From contig VXIS01000057.1 in NCBI GenBank assembly GCA_008704415.1, forward strand, positions 1 through 64,000: 64,000 nucleotides of DNA. Direction: 5' to 3'. The stretch is from Sphaerosporella brunnea (taxonomy: Eukaryota > Ascomycota > Pezizomycetes > Pezizales > Pyronemataceae). Below are positions 11,234 through 22,116 of the stretch, piece after piece. The position numbers and the translations under genes are program-made. Position 1 is the first letter of the stretch; every line of letters begins with the position of its first letter. A model generated the notes under the pieces. That model did no database searches. It was not told the origin of the DNA and worked only from the letters and a program-made list of their open reading frames with translations.

Positions 11234-12470
11234 GTGTCGATAATGACGTTAACACGGATACTATTCCTTCCCGTCCACATTGTCCTGCTTGCGGCAGGAC
11301 TGATCGCAGGCTCTAAGACTCCGCCGAGGTTCCAAATCGCCTACCCACTTCTGCATACCGCATCTTTCTTTGCATTCTGGTATTTCATCCCGCCTTCCGA
11401 CGCTCCATCGGATTTCTTTTTCGTCTGCGCAGGGGTTGAGGCCATCCTCCGCTCTTTTTCTCTCCACCTGATCGCAAGCCCCTGGAAAACTTTCTATCGC
11501 CTTAATCAACCCAGTTTCGACCAGCTGTCACTGTATGGCAAGATCAACTGGGCCGTAAATATCTCCTTCAGCACCCGCGGCATTGGGTGGAGCTGGCAAC
11601 TCCCCAATCTTTCCCCAGCCCTCCCCTACAAAACCCGCATCTCATACACCTTCTATGCCGTGCGGCGGCTGCTGTTCGCATTCCTCCTGGCCGACCTGGC
11701 TCGTAGCTATCAAGCGCTTTATATCCCTTGGATCGCCACCACTGGCAGTTCTGGCATCCGAATAGGGGATCTTCCGTTTTTGCAGAAAGCAATGACTTTC
11801 TCGACTTGCTCTATGAACGGTATTGCATCGCAGTTGATGCCGTATGAGTGGATATGTTTGGTGTTCATGCTGTGCGGCGCAGACCTGGAAAGCTTCAACA
11901 GGCCGATCCTAGGGGAGTGGCGTGAGGCCTACACGATCAGGAGGTTTTGGGGTAGATTCTGGCATCAGAATCTACGATGGGTGTGTTCCCCTCAGCTAAC
12001 CCTGCGGCAGTGGTGCTGACGGCTTCCGGTAGATAAGACAGACCCAAGCTCGCTACTTGGCCTACAATATCCTAGGTGCCCGCAAAGGGTCCCATCTCAG
12101 CAACTATACTCAGGTATTTTATGCTTTTTTCTGGACCGGTGTCTCGCACTGGGCTGGTCTGTATATGATTGACCCCACGCGTACTTGGGCGAGGACCTTT
12201 TGGTTCTTCCCGCTGCAGGGACTGGGCATCGTTTCCGAGGACTTGGTTATTGCCGGGGCAAAGAGGTTAGGGGTAGGACTTAGGAAAGGAAAGGATGGAA
12301 AGGACGTGGCAACCGGGTGGGCACAGCTGTTGGGGAGGGTCTGGACGCTCACGTGGTTTTTCGTGACTGCATGGGGATTTTTGGAGGATGCCATTCGATT
12401 CGGGTTGTCAAACGAAACGGGAAGTTTCACTGTAGTAAGGGGACTGCTTGGGAAGGGGTGGTGGGTGTGA
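11234..12470 (+). CDS. Wax-synthase-domain (MBOAT_2-type) membrane acyltransferase-like protein
   Basis: Two exons (11,234-11,980 and 12,042-12,470) give 391 residues; the intron has a GCTAAC branch site and ends GACAG. The protein is strongly hydrophobic with several membrane spans. It carries RRFWGRFWHQNLRW just before the intron and SHLSNYTQVFYAFFWTGVSHW just after it, the conserved core of the fungal wax-synthase-like domain family. Plant relatives esterify fatty alcohols; fungal relatives often act as O-acetyltransferases in lipid or terpenoid pathways, so the substrate cannot be named. No biosynthetic partners are visible nearby. A mirror copy broken by insertions lies on the minus strand at about 1,930-3,600; that is the palindrome's left arm, not a paralogue. 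The start could be a few codons further in, at the second ATG. Confidence 0.78.
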
Positions 12471-12479
12471 GCGTGTCAG

Positions 12480-13940
12480 ATATCGGGAGGGAATCATGTC
12501 CAGCGAGTTTCACCAAACTATACTCGGTCGTTTTCCTTTCAAACGCCAGTACCCAGCTACTTAATGTTCCTATGAAGTCCTTGAATTTTCTGGACATCAC
12601 TGGCACACGCTGGAGAACCCAGTTCGGTGGCAAGTTCTTAGATACATAGAGCTGAGAGCCTCCTATTTCTCACATCAGGACAAAACACGCTGGAGAAACA
12701 AACCATCCCTCAGATACAGATATGATCAACCTGGCGCAACAGGTCCTTTCCGGGGCCAAACACTCCGGACTCATGGAATTCCACGTATTGCCCTGCCCTG
12801 GTCGAACAGGACTTGTGTTGCCCAGTCGTTCGTTTGATCGTTATTCTAACCGGAGTCATCTGTAGCGACCGCTTATTTATATTATATCAGCCCAGTCTCT
12901 CTCTTTCTCGCTCTCCCGTACTCACGTCATGTAAGATACAAATCAACTTTCAGACAAAAAGGGTTGGTTGACCTTCAGAAACAGGCCCACTAGTAGTGTA
13001 AGGTCATCATATGAGGTTATAATGCAAGTAGACCTGTAGCCTTGCAGTTCTGGGCGTTAGAGATATCTAGATGGGGACCGTTGTCTGGACACGGGCGGGC
13101 TCGGTGTCGCCCCCTCTGGGTCCCGGCCACAGCGCCGAGTTCCTCGGCAGTCTCGGGGCCTCGCCGGTGGCTTTAACCGCAGTCTCCTTATGAGCCCTGC
13201 TTGTTCCGTGCGTTAGACCAATGTCGTCTGCTCTTTTCAGCTTCCAACAGAGACTTCCGGCAGGAACGCGAGTGACGACACAGCATCATTCCCAATCCCA
13301 TGAAGTTACGTCTTACACGGCCGCCATCCCAGAATCCCACGCAGGGAGGCCAGCCGAATCTACAAGAAACAAACAGGACATCTCCCCCCCCCCCCCCCCA
13401 AAAAAAAAAGAAAAAAAAAAAAAAAAAAGGAAAGCCTACAATCACCTGCTCCGTTAACGGCATACACAAGTTGAGCAGAAAAGATAATCCTGGTCATAGA
13501 TCTTTTCTATAATCTCCGATACTCATGACAATAGCACAAAAGTACTTATGCGCACAGCAGCAGCGTTATCAGTAGCCAGCCAGCCCAGCTTTTTAGCTCG
13601 CAGCCCGGCCGGCTGCACGATGATTGCTTCACTGGTTATTACTCTGTACTAATTCGCCTTTTACAGACAAACCCGCAGCCTACAGCCAGCCAGCCCGGGC
13701 TGACAGATGTTCGCAGTTATCGTCAAGGGTTCAGAGTTGTAAAGTAGAGAAGGGCTACCTTATGCATGCATAATGTATGAGTCATGAAAGTTAATAAAGA
13801 ACACAAACACACTTCCGTACCCGATAGGAAGTATGCTCTAACTTTTCACTTCTCCAGCATCTTAACCCTATCGCATCCAATTCTTACCAGGTAAGCCCCC
13901 GCCGCCCTCCTCTTCCCCCAGTCTTCCACGCTCACGCAGG
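12480..13940. other. Intergenic, right palindrome arm
   Basis: No convincing gene. It contains a C-run followed by an A-run near 13,384-13,430 and patches of AGCCAGCC repeats near 13,570-13,700. Its mirror occupies about 380-1,940. Confidence 0.6.
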
Positions 13941-13944
13941 TAGA

Positions 13945-14193
13945 ATGCACACTCCCCTCCTCCTCCTCCTAATCACGCTCACCGCTCCCGCCCTCGGCTT
14001 AACCCTCCCCGCAGACAGTCCGCCAGCGAGAACGACCACCCAGGCCTCGGCCAAGCCCAAACCGGCGGACGTAGAGGGGGCGTGTATTCCTGGGTGGAAA
14101 AGCTGCGGCGGTAGTGGCGGCGGCGATGGAACTACTTGTTGTCCTGCAAGCCATCCGTTTTGTTGGGGGGGTGCATGTTGGGGGTGGGCATAA
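13945..14193 (+). CDS. Small secreted cysteine-rich protein with a knottin-like cysteine pattern
   Basis: The 82-residue protein starts with a leucine-rich signal peptide (about 1-18), then a Ser/Thr/Pro-rich linker. It ends with six cysteines ordered C-x6-C-x10-CC-x6-C-x4-C within the last 36 residues, and many glycines and tryptophans. The C..C..CC..C..C order fits the inhibitor-cystine-knot fold found in small secreted proteins of many fungi, which have varied roles (effectors, inhibitors, antimicrobial peptides). Function cannot be told from sequence. It runs towards the truncated RING gene, which lies on the opposite strand. The first third lies within the palindrome arm, whose mirror at the window start is too noisy to read. 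Confidence 0.55.
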   Translation: MHTPLLLLLITLTAPALGLTLPADSPPARTTTQASAKPKPADVEGACIPGWKSCGGSGGGDGTTCCPASHPFCWGGACWGWA

Positions 14194-14305
14194 CTCTGGC
14201 CCGGGGGGAGAGAGAGATGATACTTGAATCGAAGCAAACTGCGAACAACAACAACAACCAAAAACAACCTCCAAGTGATGGGAATCAAATAAAATAAAAT
14301 AACAT

Positions 14306-14719
14306 CTACCGAACAGAAACTCCGCAGCAAGTAGTCGTCTGCTCAAAACACCCGGCACAATACCAATGCCCACACTCCGCTTTCTTGTCCGCACCCGGCT
14401 CGCAGCACGCTGTACATTCCTCGTCGGCTGCCTCAGGAGTAGCAGCAGGCGCAGGCGCAGGAGCAGGAGCAGCCGCCGTAGAAGCAGCACTATCACCACC
14501 ACCATCACTCCCGCGCATCAACGCCTCCATAGCCTCGCACTGCAACCTCACAAACTCAGGGTCGCCACTAACGGCGTCCACATCCAGTTCCTCGGCAGCC
14601 ACCTCCTCTTGTTGCAGGGCAATGATGGCAGCAATCGACGCGTCCTCGGCAGCCTCGTTTTCTTCGATCATGAGACGCAGCGCGAAATCGAGATCGAGCG
14701 CTTCTTGGGTAGGATCCAT
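14306..14719 (-). CDS. Truncated RING-finger (RBR-like) protein
   Basis: The 137-residue protein has an acidic N-terminus (MDPTQEALDLDFALRLMIEENEA), an Ala/Pro-rich linker, and a zinc-binding start of a RING, CTACCEPG..ECGHWYCAGCFEQ, at about residues 101-125. Fungal RBR (RING-IBR-RING) ubiquitin ligases begin in this way with DLDFALRLQ-like text followed by RING1. Here the frame stops 12 residues after CxHxxxCxxC, and no IBR or second RING can be found downstream. It is either a degraded RBR ligase cut near the palindrome edge or a short RING protein. Alone it would not be an active RBR ligase, because the catalytic RING2 cysteine is missing. Confidence 0.55.
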   Translation of the reverse strand: MDPTQEALDLDFALRLMIEENEAAEDASIAAIIALQQEEVAAEELDVDAVSGDPEFVRLQCEAMEALMRGSDGGGDSAASTAAAPAPAPAPAATPEAADEECTACCEPGADKKAECGHWYCAGCFEQTTTCCGVSVR

Positions 14720-14864
14720 GGTTGGCGATGTTGTGCTGGAGGAGTTGGTGGCGTTGTGCCATTCTTTTTGTAGGGGGATGGTGGTGCTTCGAGCTGAGCT
14801 GTGGTTTGCCGTGGGTGGTGTTCATCTTGATATTTCGCCATGGCCGATAGGAGGGGTCGAGTGA

Positions 14865-16690
14865 TTGGAAGGAGTTCGTCTGGGTACTGTGTTATTCCCC
14901 CTTAAGGCCTGGGGGGGTTCATGCTCCACATTGTGGTAAACATAGTAGCAAGTTTGAGAAAAAGTAAATGGGCCTGAAAAAGCCGTAAAACACTGCCCAC
15001 ACAAAAACTTTCTTGGAAGAACCCTTACATAAAAATTGCCAACATCTATCTTATCCTTTGCCTTGTGTCAACCCTTCCGGGTATTGATGACCAGTAATTG
15101 TGATGCACGAAGGGCGAATTCGAATTCCAACCAGGATCCACCATATCTGCGTGCAGGCACGATCAGACAGAACTCACCACAAAGGATTAGGCAGAAGTCA
15201 ACTTGCATCTCCATACGTGCATGCTAGGTCGTCAACATGAATATTGCAGAACTCGTCCGGTTCAACCTCATTGACTTCCTCCACAAACGCTGCGCGGTTA
15301 TCGATATCCTCGCCCTGGCTTGGTTGGGCGGCAAGTATGATGACTTGTATTCAAGATTACTAGGATCCAATTGAAGACGAGAGCCTCCTCCTCTTCCTCC
15401 CTCCCCACATCATAGTTGGCTGGCTTCCTCATGACCTATCATCATGAAACGGTATTGGTTCCTGTCTGAGTAGAAGCCCTGGACGGTCCAGTTCCTGCGA
15501 TGAAGAATTGCATTATGAGTACGTCGACCGCAGCAGACAGCTCAATCGATATCAGCACCACGTGAGACTACATACTTGCGTTTCCGAACGCCGTTGCAGT
15601 CAGTGCGTTGGGCTGACCAAACATGCCGGGCTGGCTTTTTGACTCGCAGCTAGGCTCGGCTTGTTTGTAATCAAGTTTATTGTGCGTATGTGATCGCGAA
15701 CGATCATGACACACCCTACCCGTCCTCGTCCTTTTCTTGTCCGTCCGCTTATTGATACAATCTTGTAGGTCAACTGCGGCCACCCAACTACCAGAAGGAA
15801 AAATGTAAAAAGAAACAAAAGAAGGAAAGAAACATACCCGCAATCAGCAGAAATAAAAGCCTTGGCCAACGGCGGCCAGGCCATTCCTCCCCATCTGACC
15901 CTTCACCATACTCGGACGACGACGATAACTCATCTCCTCCTTCTCCGCCACGGACTTTCCAACCTTCAGTATCCAGCTCGGCTCGACTAGCTGGCTGCGA
16001 GCTGCATGAGCTGTTGCTCAGATATGAAGAATGGAAGATTGTTGCTTCATTGGATATATCACTCTGTACTATGTAATTCGCGCGCCTTTCGCATAAAGAC
16101 GCAGAGCCTGAGCTTTTTGGGGGCCGGCTATTGAGAACACAGGCTGCAGGTACATACCACTGATGACTGCGTTCTCCTCATGCGTCATGCTTTCTGCCTA
16201 AGTTGTTCATGACGGGCACGTGCACACAAAATGCGCCACCATAAAGGCTGGACGCATTGTAACTGATCCTACTAAATAATGGGCCGGGTTTAGATTGTAT
16301 GGTGTTCGAGTTACTGACCCTTTATCTGATCTTTTGGATAACTACAGGCTTCATTTAGCTCCGCAACCTTGATGTCGTGCCTCGGGAGTGCATCCAGGAG
16401 GCTGACTGACTCCTGTGTAGGAACGTGTGTTGTTGTGCACCTAGAGGCGCTTCCTCTGGTTCCCGCTTTAAAATAATAATGCACCTTTTCTTAAACATTG
16501 ACACCAGACCAGTGGAACAGCGGCGAACTTTCCCACGGGTTGTCAATGTAGCAAAAAGCGCGAGAGATCCCGACACGATGGGATGGGCGGGATTCAGCAA
16601 GCCTTTCTGTTACCTATGCTTTCGTCCAGGTTGAAGATAAACGGGATCTTGCTGAAAGATGTCCGTGTGCCGGTGCGGCTGAGAAGGACT
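14865..16690. other. Intergenic, no recognised gene
   Basis: Short ORFs only. A 45-codon frame at 15,238-15,375 and minus-strand frames around 15,568-15,930 (which could be joined by an intron near 15,775-15,850) look weakly coding but match nothing I know. Confidence 0.5.
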
Positions 16691-16699
16691 TCCCGGCTT

Positions 16700-17018
16700 T
16701 ACCGTATAAATTCGCCGGCAAGAGACTGGACGGCGCAAAATAAAAAAACAAAAACAAAAGGGTGTAGGGGAAAAATGGGCTTGAACACCGGGAGCCGAAC
16801 TGCAGTCTACCAAAAAAAAAAAAAAAAAAAACAAAAAAAAAAAAAAACGCAGTTGAACGAAGCATCTACAGTCACTCGCATCATATGTTAGAGTCGCTAG
16901 TAACCCCTCCTTTGTGTTTTTTTCCACACCATCCAGCATTTCCCTATTACAACCATTTCGCTTTTTGTTTTTGTTTTTTCCGCGCCGTCCAGTCTCTAGC
17001 TGGCGAATTTATACAGTA
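16700..17018. mobile_element. MITE-like element with about 40-bp terminal inverted repeats
   Basis: The left end TACCGTATAAATTCGCC..AGAGACTGGACGGCGC faces the right end GCGCCGTCCAGTCTCT..GGCGAATTTATACAGTA. The similarity continues inward as AAAACAAAAACAAAA against TTTTTGTTTTTGTTTTTT. The element is about 320 bp with two long A-runs in its centre and no coding capacity. No clear target duplication was seen. Confidence 0.65.
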
Positions 17019-17184
17019 CGGAATGTATGAGCGAGTTATGGATCGTGAAGCCAGAACGACCCGTTCTTCCACGAGCTGCACTTCCAAGCGGCCGACTTCA
17101 CCTCGTACAATCCATATCAGGTCGAGCAAAGACGGTCCCGCCACAATTGCCTCACACTACGAGCTCGAACCCCTGCCATGATTA

Positions 17185-19480
17185 TCCCGCCGCCTACAAG
17201 TGGCACAAAGTATTTACATACCTAAATACATGTGTGGGGGCAAGAATACTCTATCTACATACTCCATGTACCCTACAATCAAAAACGTCTGGTTTCTTCT
17301 CTGCATGCATGCAGATATCGATACCGATCGTGGAGGCGACCGCCGCGGGTTGCAACTTGCATGATCTACGGATCCCGCCGGCGCTACCGCTTCCCTGAAC
17401 GGCAATTCCTGTAAACTACTTGCCACAGCTGTGAGCTTCATGATCCAACTTCCAGATGGGATGTTTCTCTGCTGTGCGTAGATCTAGGTAACGTGCGAAA
17501 CGGTCCGTTAGGGTCTACCTGGCCACCGAGTTAGAGCCTAAAACGCACCCCGCGCACCCCATTAAGACCACCACCACAAAATTTATCACCATCCAACGCT
17601 GACGAGCACCCAAAAAAATCTTGGCTGATTATCCCACCCATCATTCCAGAAGGCAGCAGCGCCACACAGAGCATCTAGAAGTGGGGGGGTGTGTGTGTGA
17701 AAAAGCTAAACCTCCGGGACAAGCCCCAGCTGACACCCAAACCGTCCAATTCTCCGGGTTGCATTGTCTCCCTGCATGTGTAAAATAGTAGAAGTGAGTG
17801 AGATAACACAGTTACTTTTGCCATGGATCACTCGGTCTCGCTCCGTCCTTTCCCATCCCTCCCGCCCGCCGTCAACGGCGCCGCCTATAACTATAGAATA
17901 GAATTTCGCGGCAAAACGGCTGTAGTGGTGATACGTGCACACCGGAGCGGAATTTAGAGTACTCTAGTTGGGAGCTCGTGGCCCGTCGGTACAAAGACGA
18001 AGCTCTCGAGGCTTGTGTGTTTCCTTCATCGTGACGGCGGCTACATAGAGTACTACCTACTCCATCCCGGTGGTCTGGATCCGGCGGACGGCGGCGCACC
18101 CCGTCCAATCGGAACACTGCGTTTCAAAGACATTAAGCGCCAAGGGCGGTGGCTTTTCCTCTCGGTGATCGCGGGCGTTGTATGTAAAGCACATGTCACA
18201 AATCTCAAGATCCGTCCCCGCACAAACAATGCCCCTCTCAACGTAGAGATTGGAGAGTATCTACTCATCCGGATGTACTAGATTAGTTAGGCATACTGGA
18301 ACCGTTACACATCTCTCCAGAGGCTGAAAATTATATCTGCACGTTTTAAGTGTTGGTAGCTGCCGAAGCTTAATTGACGACATACCACGCCGTGAAATAT
18401 ACCCACCCTTCAGCTGCACACACTTCTACTGCAGGCTCAGACCCTGCAAAACCCCTATGGACGACGCCTATGGCCAAGAGCCAAGTGTACTCGATATCCA
18501 AGGAGCACGCCCGAAAGGACTCGTGCCGGCGTCGATTCAGCGAGCTCGTCTGTACAACGTCAACCAGCGAAAACGACCGAAGACCCGTTCAGCTCATCGC
18601 AGACCTAGCAAGGGCCAGGGGTGCCTTGCATATGTCATGCCGGGTGAATATAGCCACCCAAATTCAAACCAACAGTGGATAACGCTCCGATAGCCTGAGC
18701 GGGGCGGGGATGGCAGGGGCAAGGTCCAATGAAACTTTCCAACCTTCAACGGTCACCACCATCACCAGCACCACCACCACCATTGACAGCTGATATCGAG
18801 GCGGTGGATCGGATCTGCAATTGTTCCTATTGCAGGGGGGGCTATATTCTATGCCTGATGCAATAATCAATCATATGTGCAGATACCAGATACAGTTGTG
18901 TCTCGTGTACTGCGCATGTCAACAAACCTCGCTGCTGCCGGTTGAAAATAGTCCGTTCGCGGACATTTCCTGTGCCACTCACAGCTCGTATGCTGGAAAA
19001 AGTTGACGTGCTTGGCTTTCATGCGAGGCTCGTCCCCTTGAGCTTGAACCACGGACATGTGGGGAATCATTAAACACTCACGCGAGGGTGTTCAATCCGG
19101 CCATGGAATCGCAGAGTTGCTGGTTGGTTGAGGTAGCGTCCCAACGTCATTGAGACCTTGGGAATCCACGAGTCCGGCCTTTCTGACACCACAACAATGA
19201 ATTTCACCGTGATTCCTACTCAGCTGCCCATCACCTTGCCGAAAAAAGGGGTAGAGGTAGGTATGTTGCCAGAGTCTGGAAACTGCTAACAGCCACCCAT
19301 CTCGATCCTGCAGGAAACCAGCACGCGCGGGACCTGGCGACTTCCTGGAGTGGAGCTGCGAGCTGGCCCGAGGTTTCGCGACCGTCATTTGCACTTTCGT
19401 GATGCTGCCAAAGCTGCTAGCTGCTAGGTAATGACGTTGGGAGGAGAGTGGGGGTGGAATATTGGGAAATGCTAAGAGCT
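17185..19480. other. Intergenic, no recognised gene
   Basis: Several open frames of 60-90 codons (for example 18,015-18,281 and 18,374-18,682) have no recognisable domain. A CACCATCACCAGCACCACC run lies near 18,756-18,783. Confidence 0.5.
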
Positions 19481-19486
19481 CCCTTG

Positions 19487-19494
19487 TATAAATA
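19487..19494 (+). promoter_or_regulatory. TATA box of the serine protease gene
   Basis: TATAAATA lies 126 bp upstream of the chosen ATG, with a pyrimidine-rich leader between, the usual layout of a strongly expressed fungal promoter. Confidence 0.5.
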
Positions 19495-19619
19495 TCAATT
19501 CGATCTCCCCCAGAATATGTGCTCCCCATCCAGCCAGATCATCTCCAGCCAGCCTCTCCAGAGCCCCTCGAGCTCTTCTCCAATTGTCTCTCGGTCCCCT
19601 CTCTGTTTCCCTGTCAATT

Positions 19620-21022
19620 ATGCAACTCTTCACGAACGTTTTCCTTGCGGCCCTCTCCATTCTCCCTCTCCTCGTGGCGGCGAAGAAGGGTGACGCCGTC
19701 CCGAACTCTTACATCGTTGTCTTAAATGATGATATCTCGCCCTCTGCCTTCGACGCCCATCGCGCTTGGGCGAACGACTTGCATTCCTCGTCTCTGGCCA
19801 AGCGTGGCGACCACGGGCTTGCGGGACTCCGGCACACGTTCAACATGAAAAAGCTGAAGGGTTACTCCGGCAGTTTTGATAACGAGACCATTGCCGAGAT
19901 CTCCGGGCGTCCTGAGGTTGCCTACGTTGAGCAGGACCGCGTAGTGGAGCTGGATGCGCTTGTAAGTGCCATAATACCAAGCCGGGGCTAAACCTGCTTG
20001 ATATGCGTCCTCCCTGCGGAAAAGCCGGTTATTGAGCAATGGATTATCCCGTGCAGATCACCCAAATCTCTGCTCCGTCTTGGGGACTTGGCCGCATCTC
20101 CAGCCGGGCTAGGGGAAGTAGCAACTACTACTACGATAGCACTGCTGGCGCTGGTGTCACCGTCTATGTCATTGACACTGTAAGTCTTCTTCAGCCCCTT
20201 TCCATAATCCCCATAATTCTGGCTGAATTAACGTGCTGCTTAAAGGGTATCTTGACCACTCACAACGAGTTCGGCGGCCGCGCCACCTTTGGCTACAACG
20301 CTGTTGATTCGTCCAACACTGATGTTTGTCCTCATCCCCCAAATGTAGGGGTAACTTCGTATACCCTAACACTCAACTAGGGCAATGGACACGGTACCCA
20401 CGTTTCCGGAACAATTGGAGGGACCACTTATGGTGTGGCCAAGAAGGTCAATCTCGTCGCGGTTAAGGTCCTGGACTCTTCTGGATCCGGAACCAACTCT
20501 GGTGTAATTGCGGGTATCCAATGGGCGTCCGCGAACTCGGCTGGAAAGAAGGCTGTGGCCAACATGTCCCTGGGCGGTTCCTACTCTTCTGCGTTGAACT
20601 CCGCCGTTAGCTCCGCTGTGAGCAATGGTGTCACCTTCGTGGTTGCTGCAGGAAATTCCAACGCCAATGCCGGAAACTTCTCGCCCGCCTCGGCCGCTGG
20701 TGCCATCACTGTTGGTGCCACCACCAACACCGATGCCCGCGCTTCGTACTCCAACTACGGATCGGTCCTCGATGTCTTCGCTCCCGGCTCTTCTATCACA
20801 TCTTCCTACATCGGATCCAACTCCGCCACTGCCGTCCTTAGCGGAACCAGCATGGCTTCCCCCCACGTTGCCGGTCTCGCCGCTTATTTGATTGCCCTGG
20901 AGGGTCTGAGATCCCCTTCTGCGGTCCTCTCCCGCATCAATTCTCTCGCGTCCACTGGCTACGTCAGCTCTCCTGGACCCGGTTCTCCCAACCGCCTGAT
21001 CTACAACAACTCTGGAAAATAA
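19620..21022 (+). CDS. Subtilisin-like alkaline serine protease (proteinase K type, S8)
   Basis: Four exons (19,620-19,961; 20,057-20,179; 20,246-20,323; 20,381-21,022) encode 394 residues, the usual length for the family. In order: signal peptide (1 to about 20), inhibitor I9 propeptide ([10 protein letters not shown].. to AYVEQDRVV, about 28-110), then the mature domain. The catalytic triad is visible: Asp154 in VYVIDTG, His185 in [11 protein letters not shown] and Ser338 in [11 protein letters not shown]; the oxyanion Asn is in VVAAGNSN. It is a secreted broad-specificity endopeptidase used by fungi for external protein breakdown, activated by removal of the propeptide. The ATG at 19,620 is preferred over the in-frame ATG at 19,584 because it places the signal peptide at the N-terminus. 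All three introns fall in phase 0 and keep the motif order. Confidence 0.93.
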
Positions 21023-21363
21023 GTTCCACGATAGGATGATGGCCGGGCCTTGCATGGATCCAGCCCCTGGATAGGAACGGTTTGGCGATGACAGGCGGTG
21101 TTTTGTTTTTTGTGGGGGGTTGACGTTGAAAAAAGGTCTTCTTCTCCTTCACCTTCTCCTAAGCCCGCTCCTGGTCTTTTAGATGGTCTTTTGGGGAGAT
21201 TTTTTGTATCTCTCTGCACGTCCCCGCGGTTTCGGTTTGATATTGCCGTGGAATAAAAGCTGGCGATACGTTATGATTTTATGTACCGAGGATAAAAAAA
21301 ATTCGAGAATTAAACTGTGCAATTTCTCAGTGACGTGATTTTTTCAGAGGAAGCAACAAAATT

Positions 21364-21481
21364 AGAGAGTTTGCGTTAAGTTGCCAGCTCCAAAATTCTG
21401 GCTCGAAACGTCCTTTATGGTGGAAATTAACACTTGAAGCAAGAAGATTTTGGGGGCTGCAGCTTAACGCAAACTCCCTAT
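21364..21481. mobile_element. 118-bp fold-back (MITE-like) element
   Basis: TAGAGAGTTTGCGTTAAG..GCCAGCTCCAAAAT at the left is the near-perfect inverse of ATTTTGGGGGCTGCAGCTTAACGCAAACTCCCTA at the right. About 34-bp arms surround a 45-bp loop. It lies 340 bp downstream of the protease stop codon. Confidence 0.65.
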
Positions 21482-21489
21482 TGAACAAA

Positions 21490-22020
21490 GCTTCCTACTC
21501 GTAGCCACTGACGTTGACCAGTTGCTGCCAAGATCACGGCGAAAAGACGATGATTTAGGGGGTTCGAAAGACGGCCATGCCTGGTGGTCAGAAAGTCTGT
21601 TCGGAAGAGGGAAGAAGAGTCGAACGCTATAACCTGCCGAGGCCAGGATATCCGTGAAGTCGGTGCTAAGTGCTGGCCTCCAACGAGAAGTGTGTGGAAG
21701 GCCATAACGTTAGTTCCCGCTCCCGCTGCTCGGCTCGTGCGAGCGATTGCCGAAGCGCGGCTAGCCGCGGCTAGTCATCTGAGCTGCCAAGCACAGCATC
21801 TCACCCGCAGAAACACCCAGCTGAACGAAGGCATGTCTCGGAACGGCCGACGTTTCGGAAAAACGGAAACAAAAACCATCTCAACAGAGCCAGCGAATGC
21901 TCTCTGGTAGCCATCACAATGGGGTCCGCGCCTATAGATCCACGCTCTCTCGCAACCACGAGGCTAGCGGTTATCAGCGGCTATGACGTCGGAGCAAAAC
22001 TCCAGATCGAGGCACAAGCT
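21490..22020. other. Intergenic, no recognised gene
   Basis: Spacer between the fold-back element and the homogentisate dioxygenase promoter. No supported coding region. Confidence 0.5.
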
Positions 22021-22027
22021 CCCTTCA

Positions 22028-22034
22028 TATATAT
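22028..22034 (+). promoter_or_regulatory. TATA-like element of homogentisate dioxygenase
   Basis: TATATAT lies 83 bp upstream of the start codon, followed by a CAGCAG-rich leader. Confidence 0.4.
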
Positions 22035-22116
22035 CCCGACTCCATCCCCCAGCATCGGGGTCAACAGATTTCCAGCGATCCAGTAGCAGCAGTAACAGCA
22101 GTTGAATCGACCCATT

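Larger units (their letters stand above)
8355..14010. repeat. Right arm of the palindrome (the probably genuine copy)
   Basis: This is the cleaner partner of bases 1-8,290. It carries intact reading frames (MON1 end, wax-synthase-like gene, small secreted protein), while the mirror copies are broken, so it is likely the true genomic sequence. Similarity fades at about 13,985-14,010, which pairs with the first bases of the window, as expected if the window begins at a contig end. The arm is about 5.7 kb against 8.3 kb for its mirror. About 1 kb of the left arm (3,900-4,950) has no counterpart here; the corresponding point is 10,900-11,090. Confidence 0.85.

Noticed and set aside
14366..14864. 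Plus-strand ORFs of 135-159 codons
   Set aside because: They are the antisense of the Ala/Glu-rich RING gene and a downstream extension without domains.
20366..21055. 229-codon minus-strand ORF
   Set aside because: Antisense shadow of the protease's last exon (Gly/Ser/Arg-rich).
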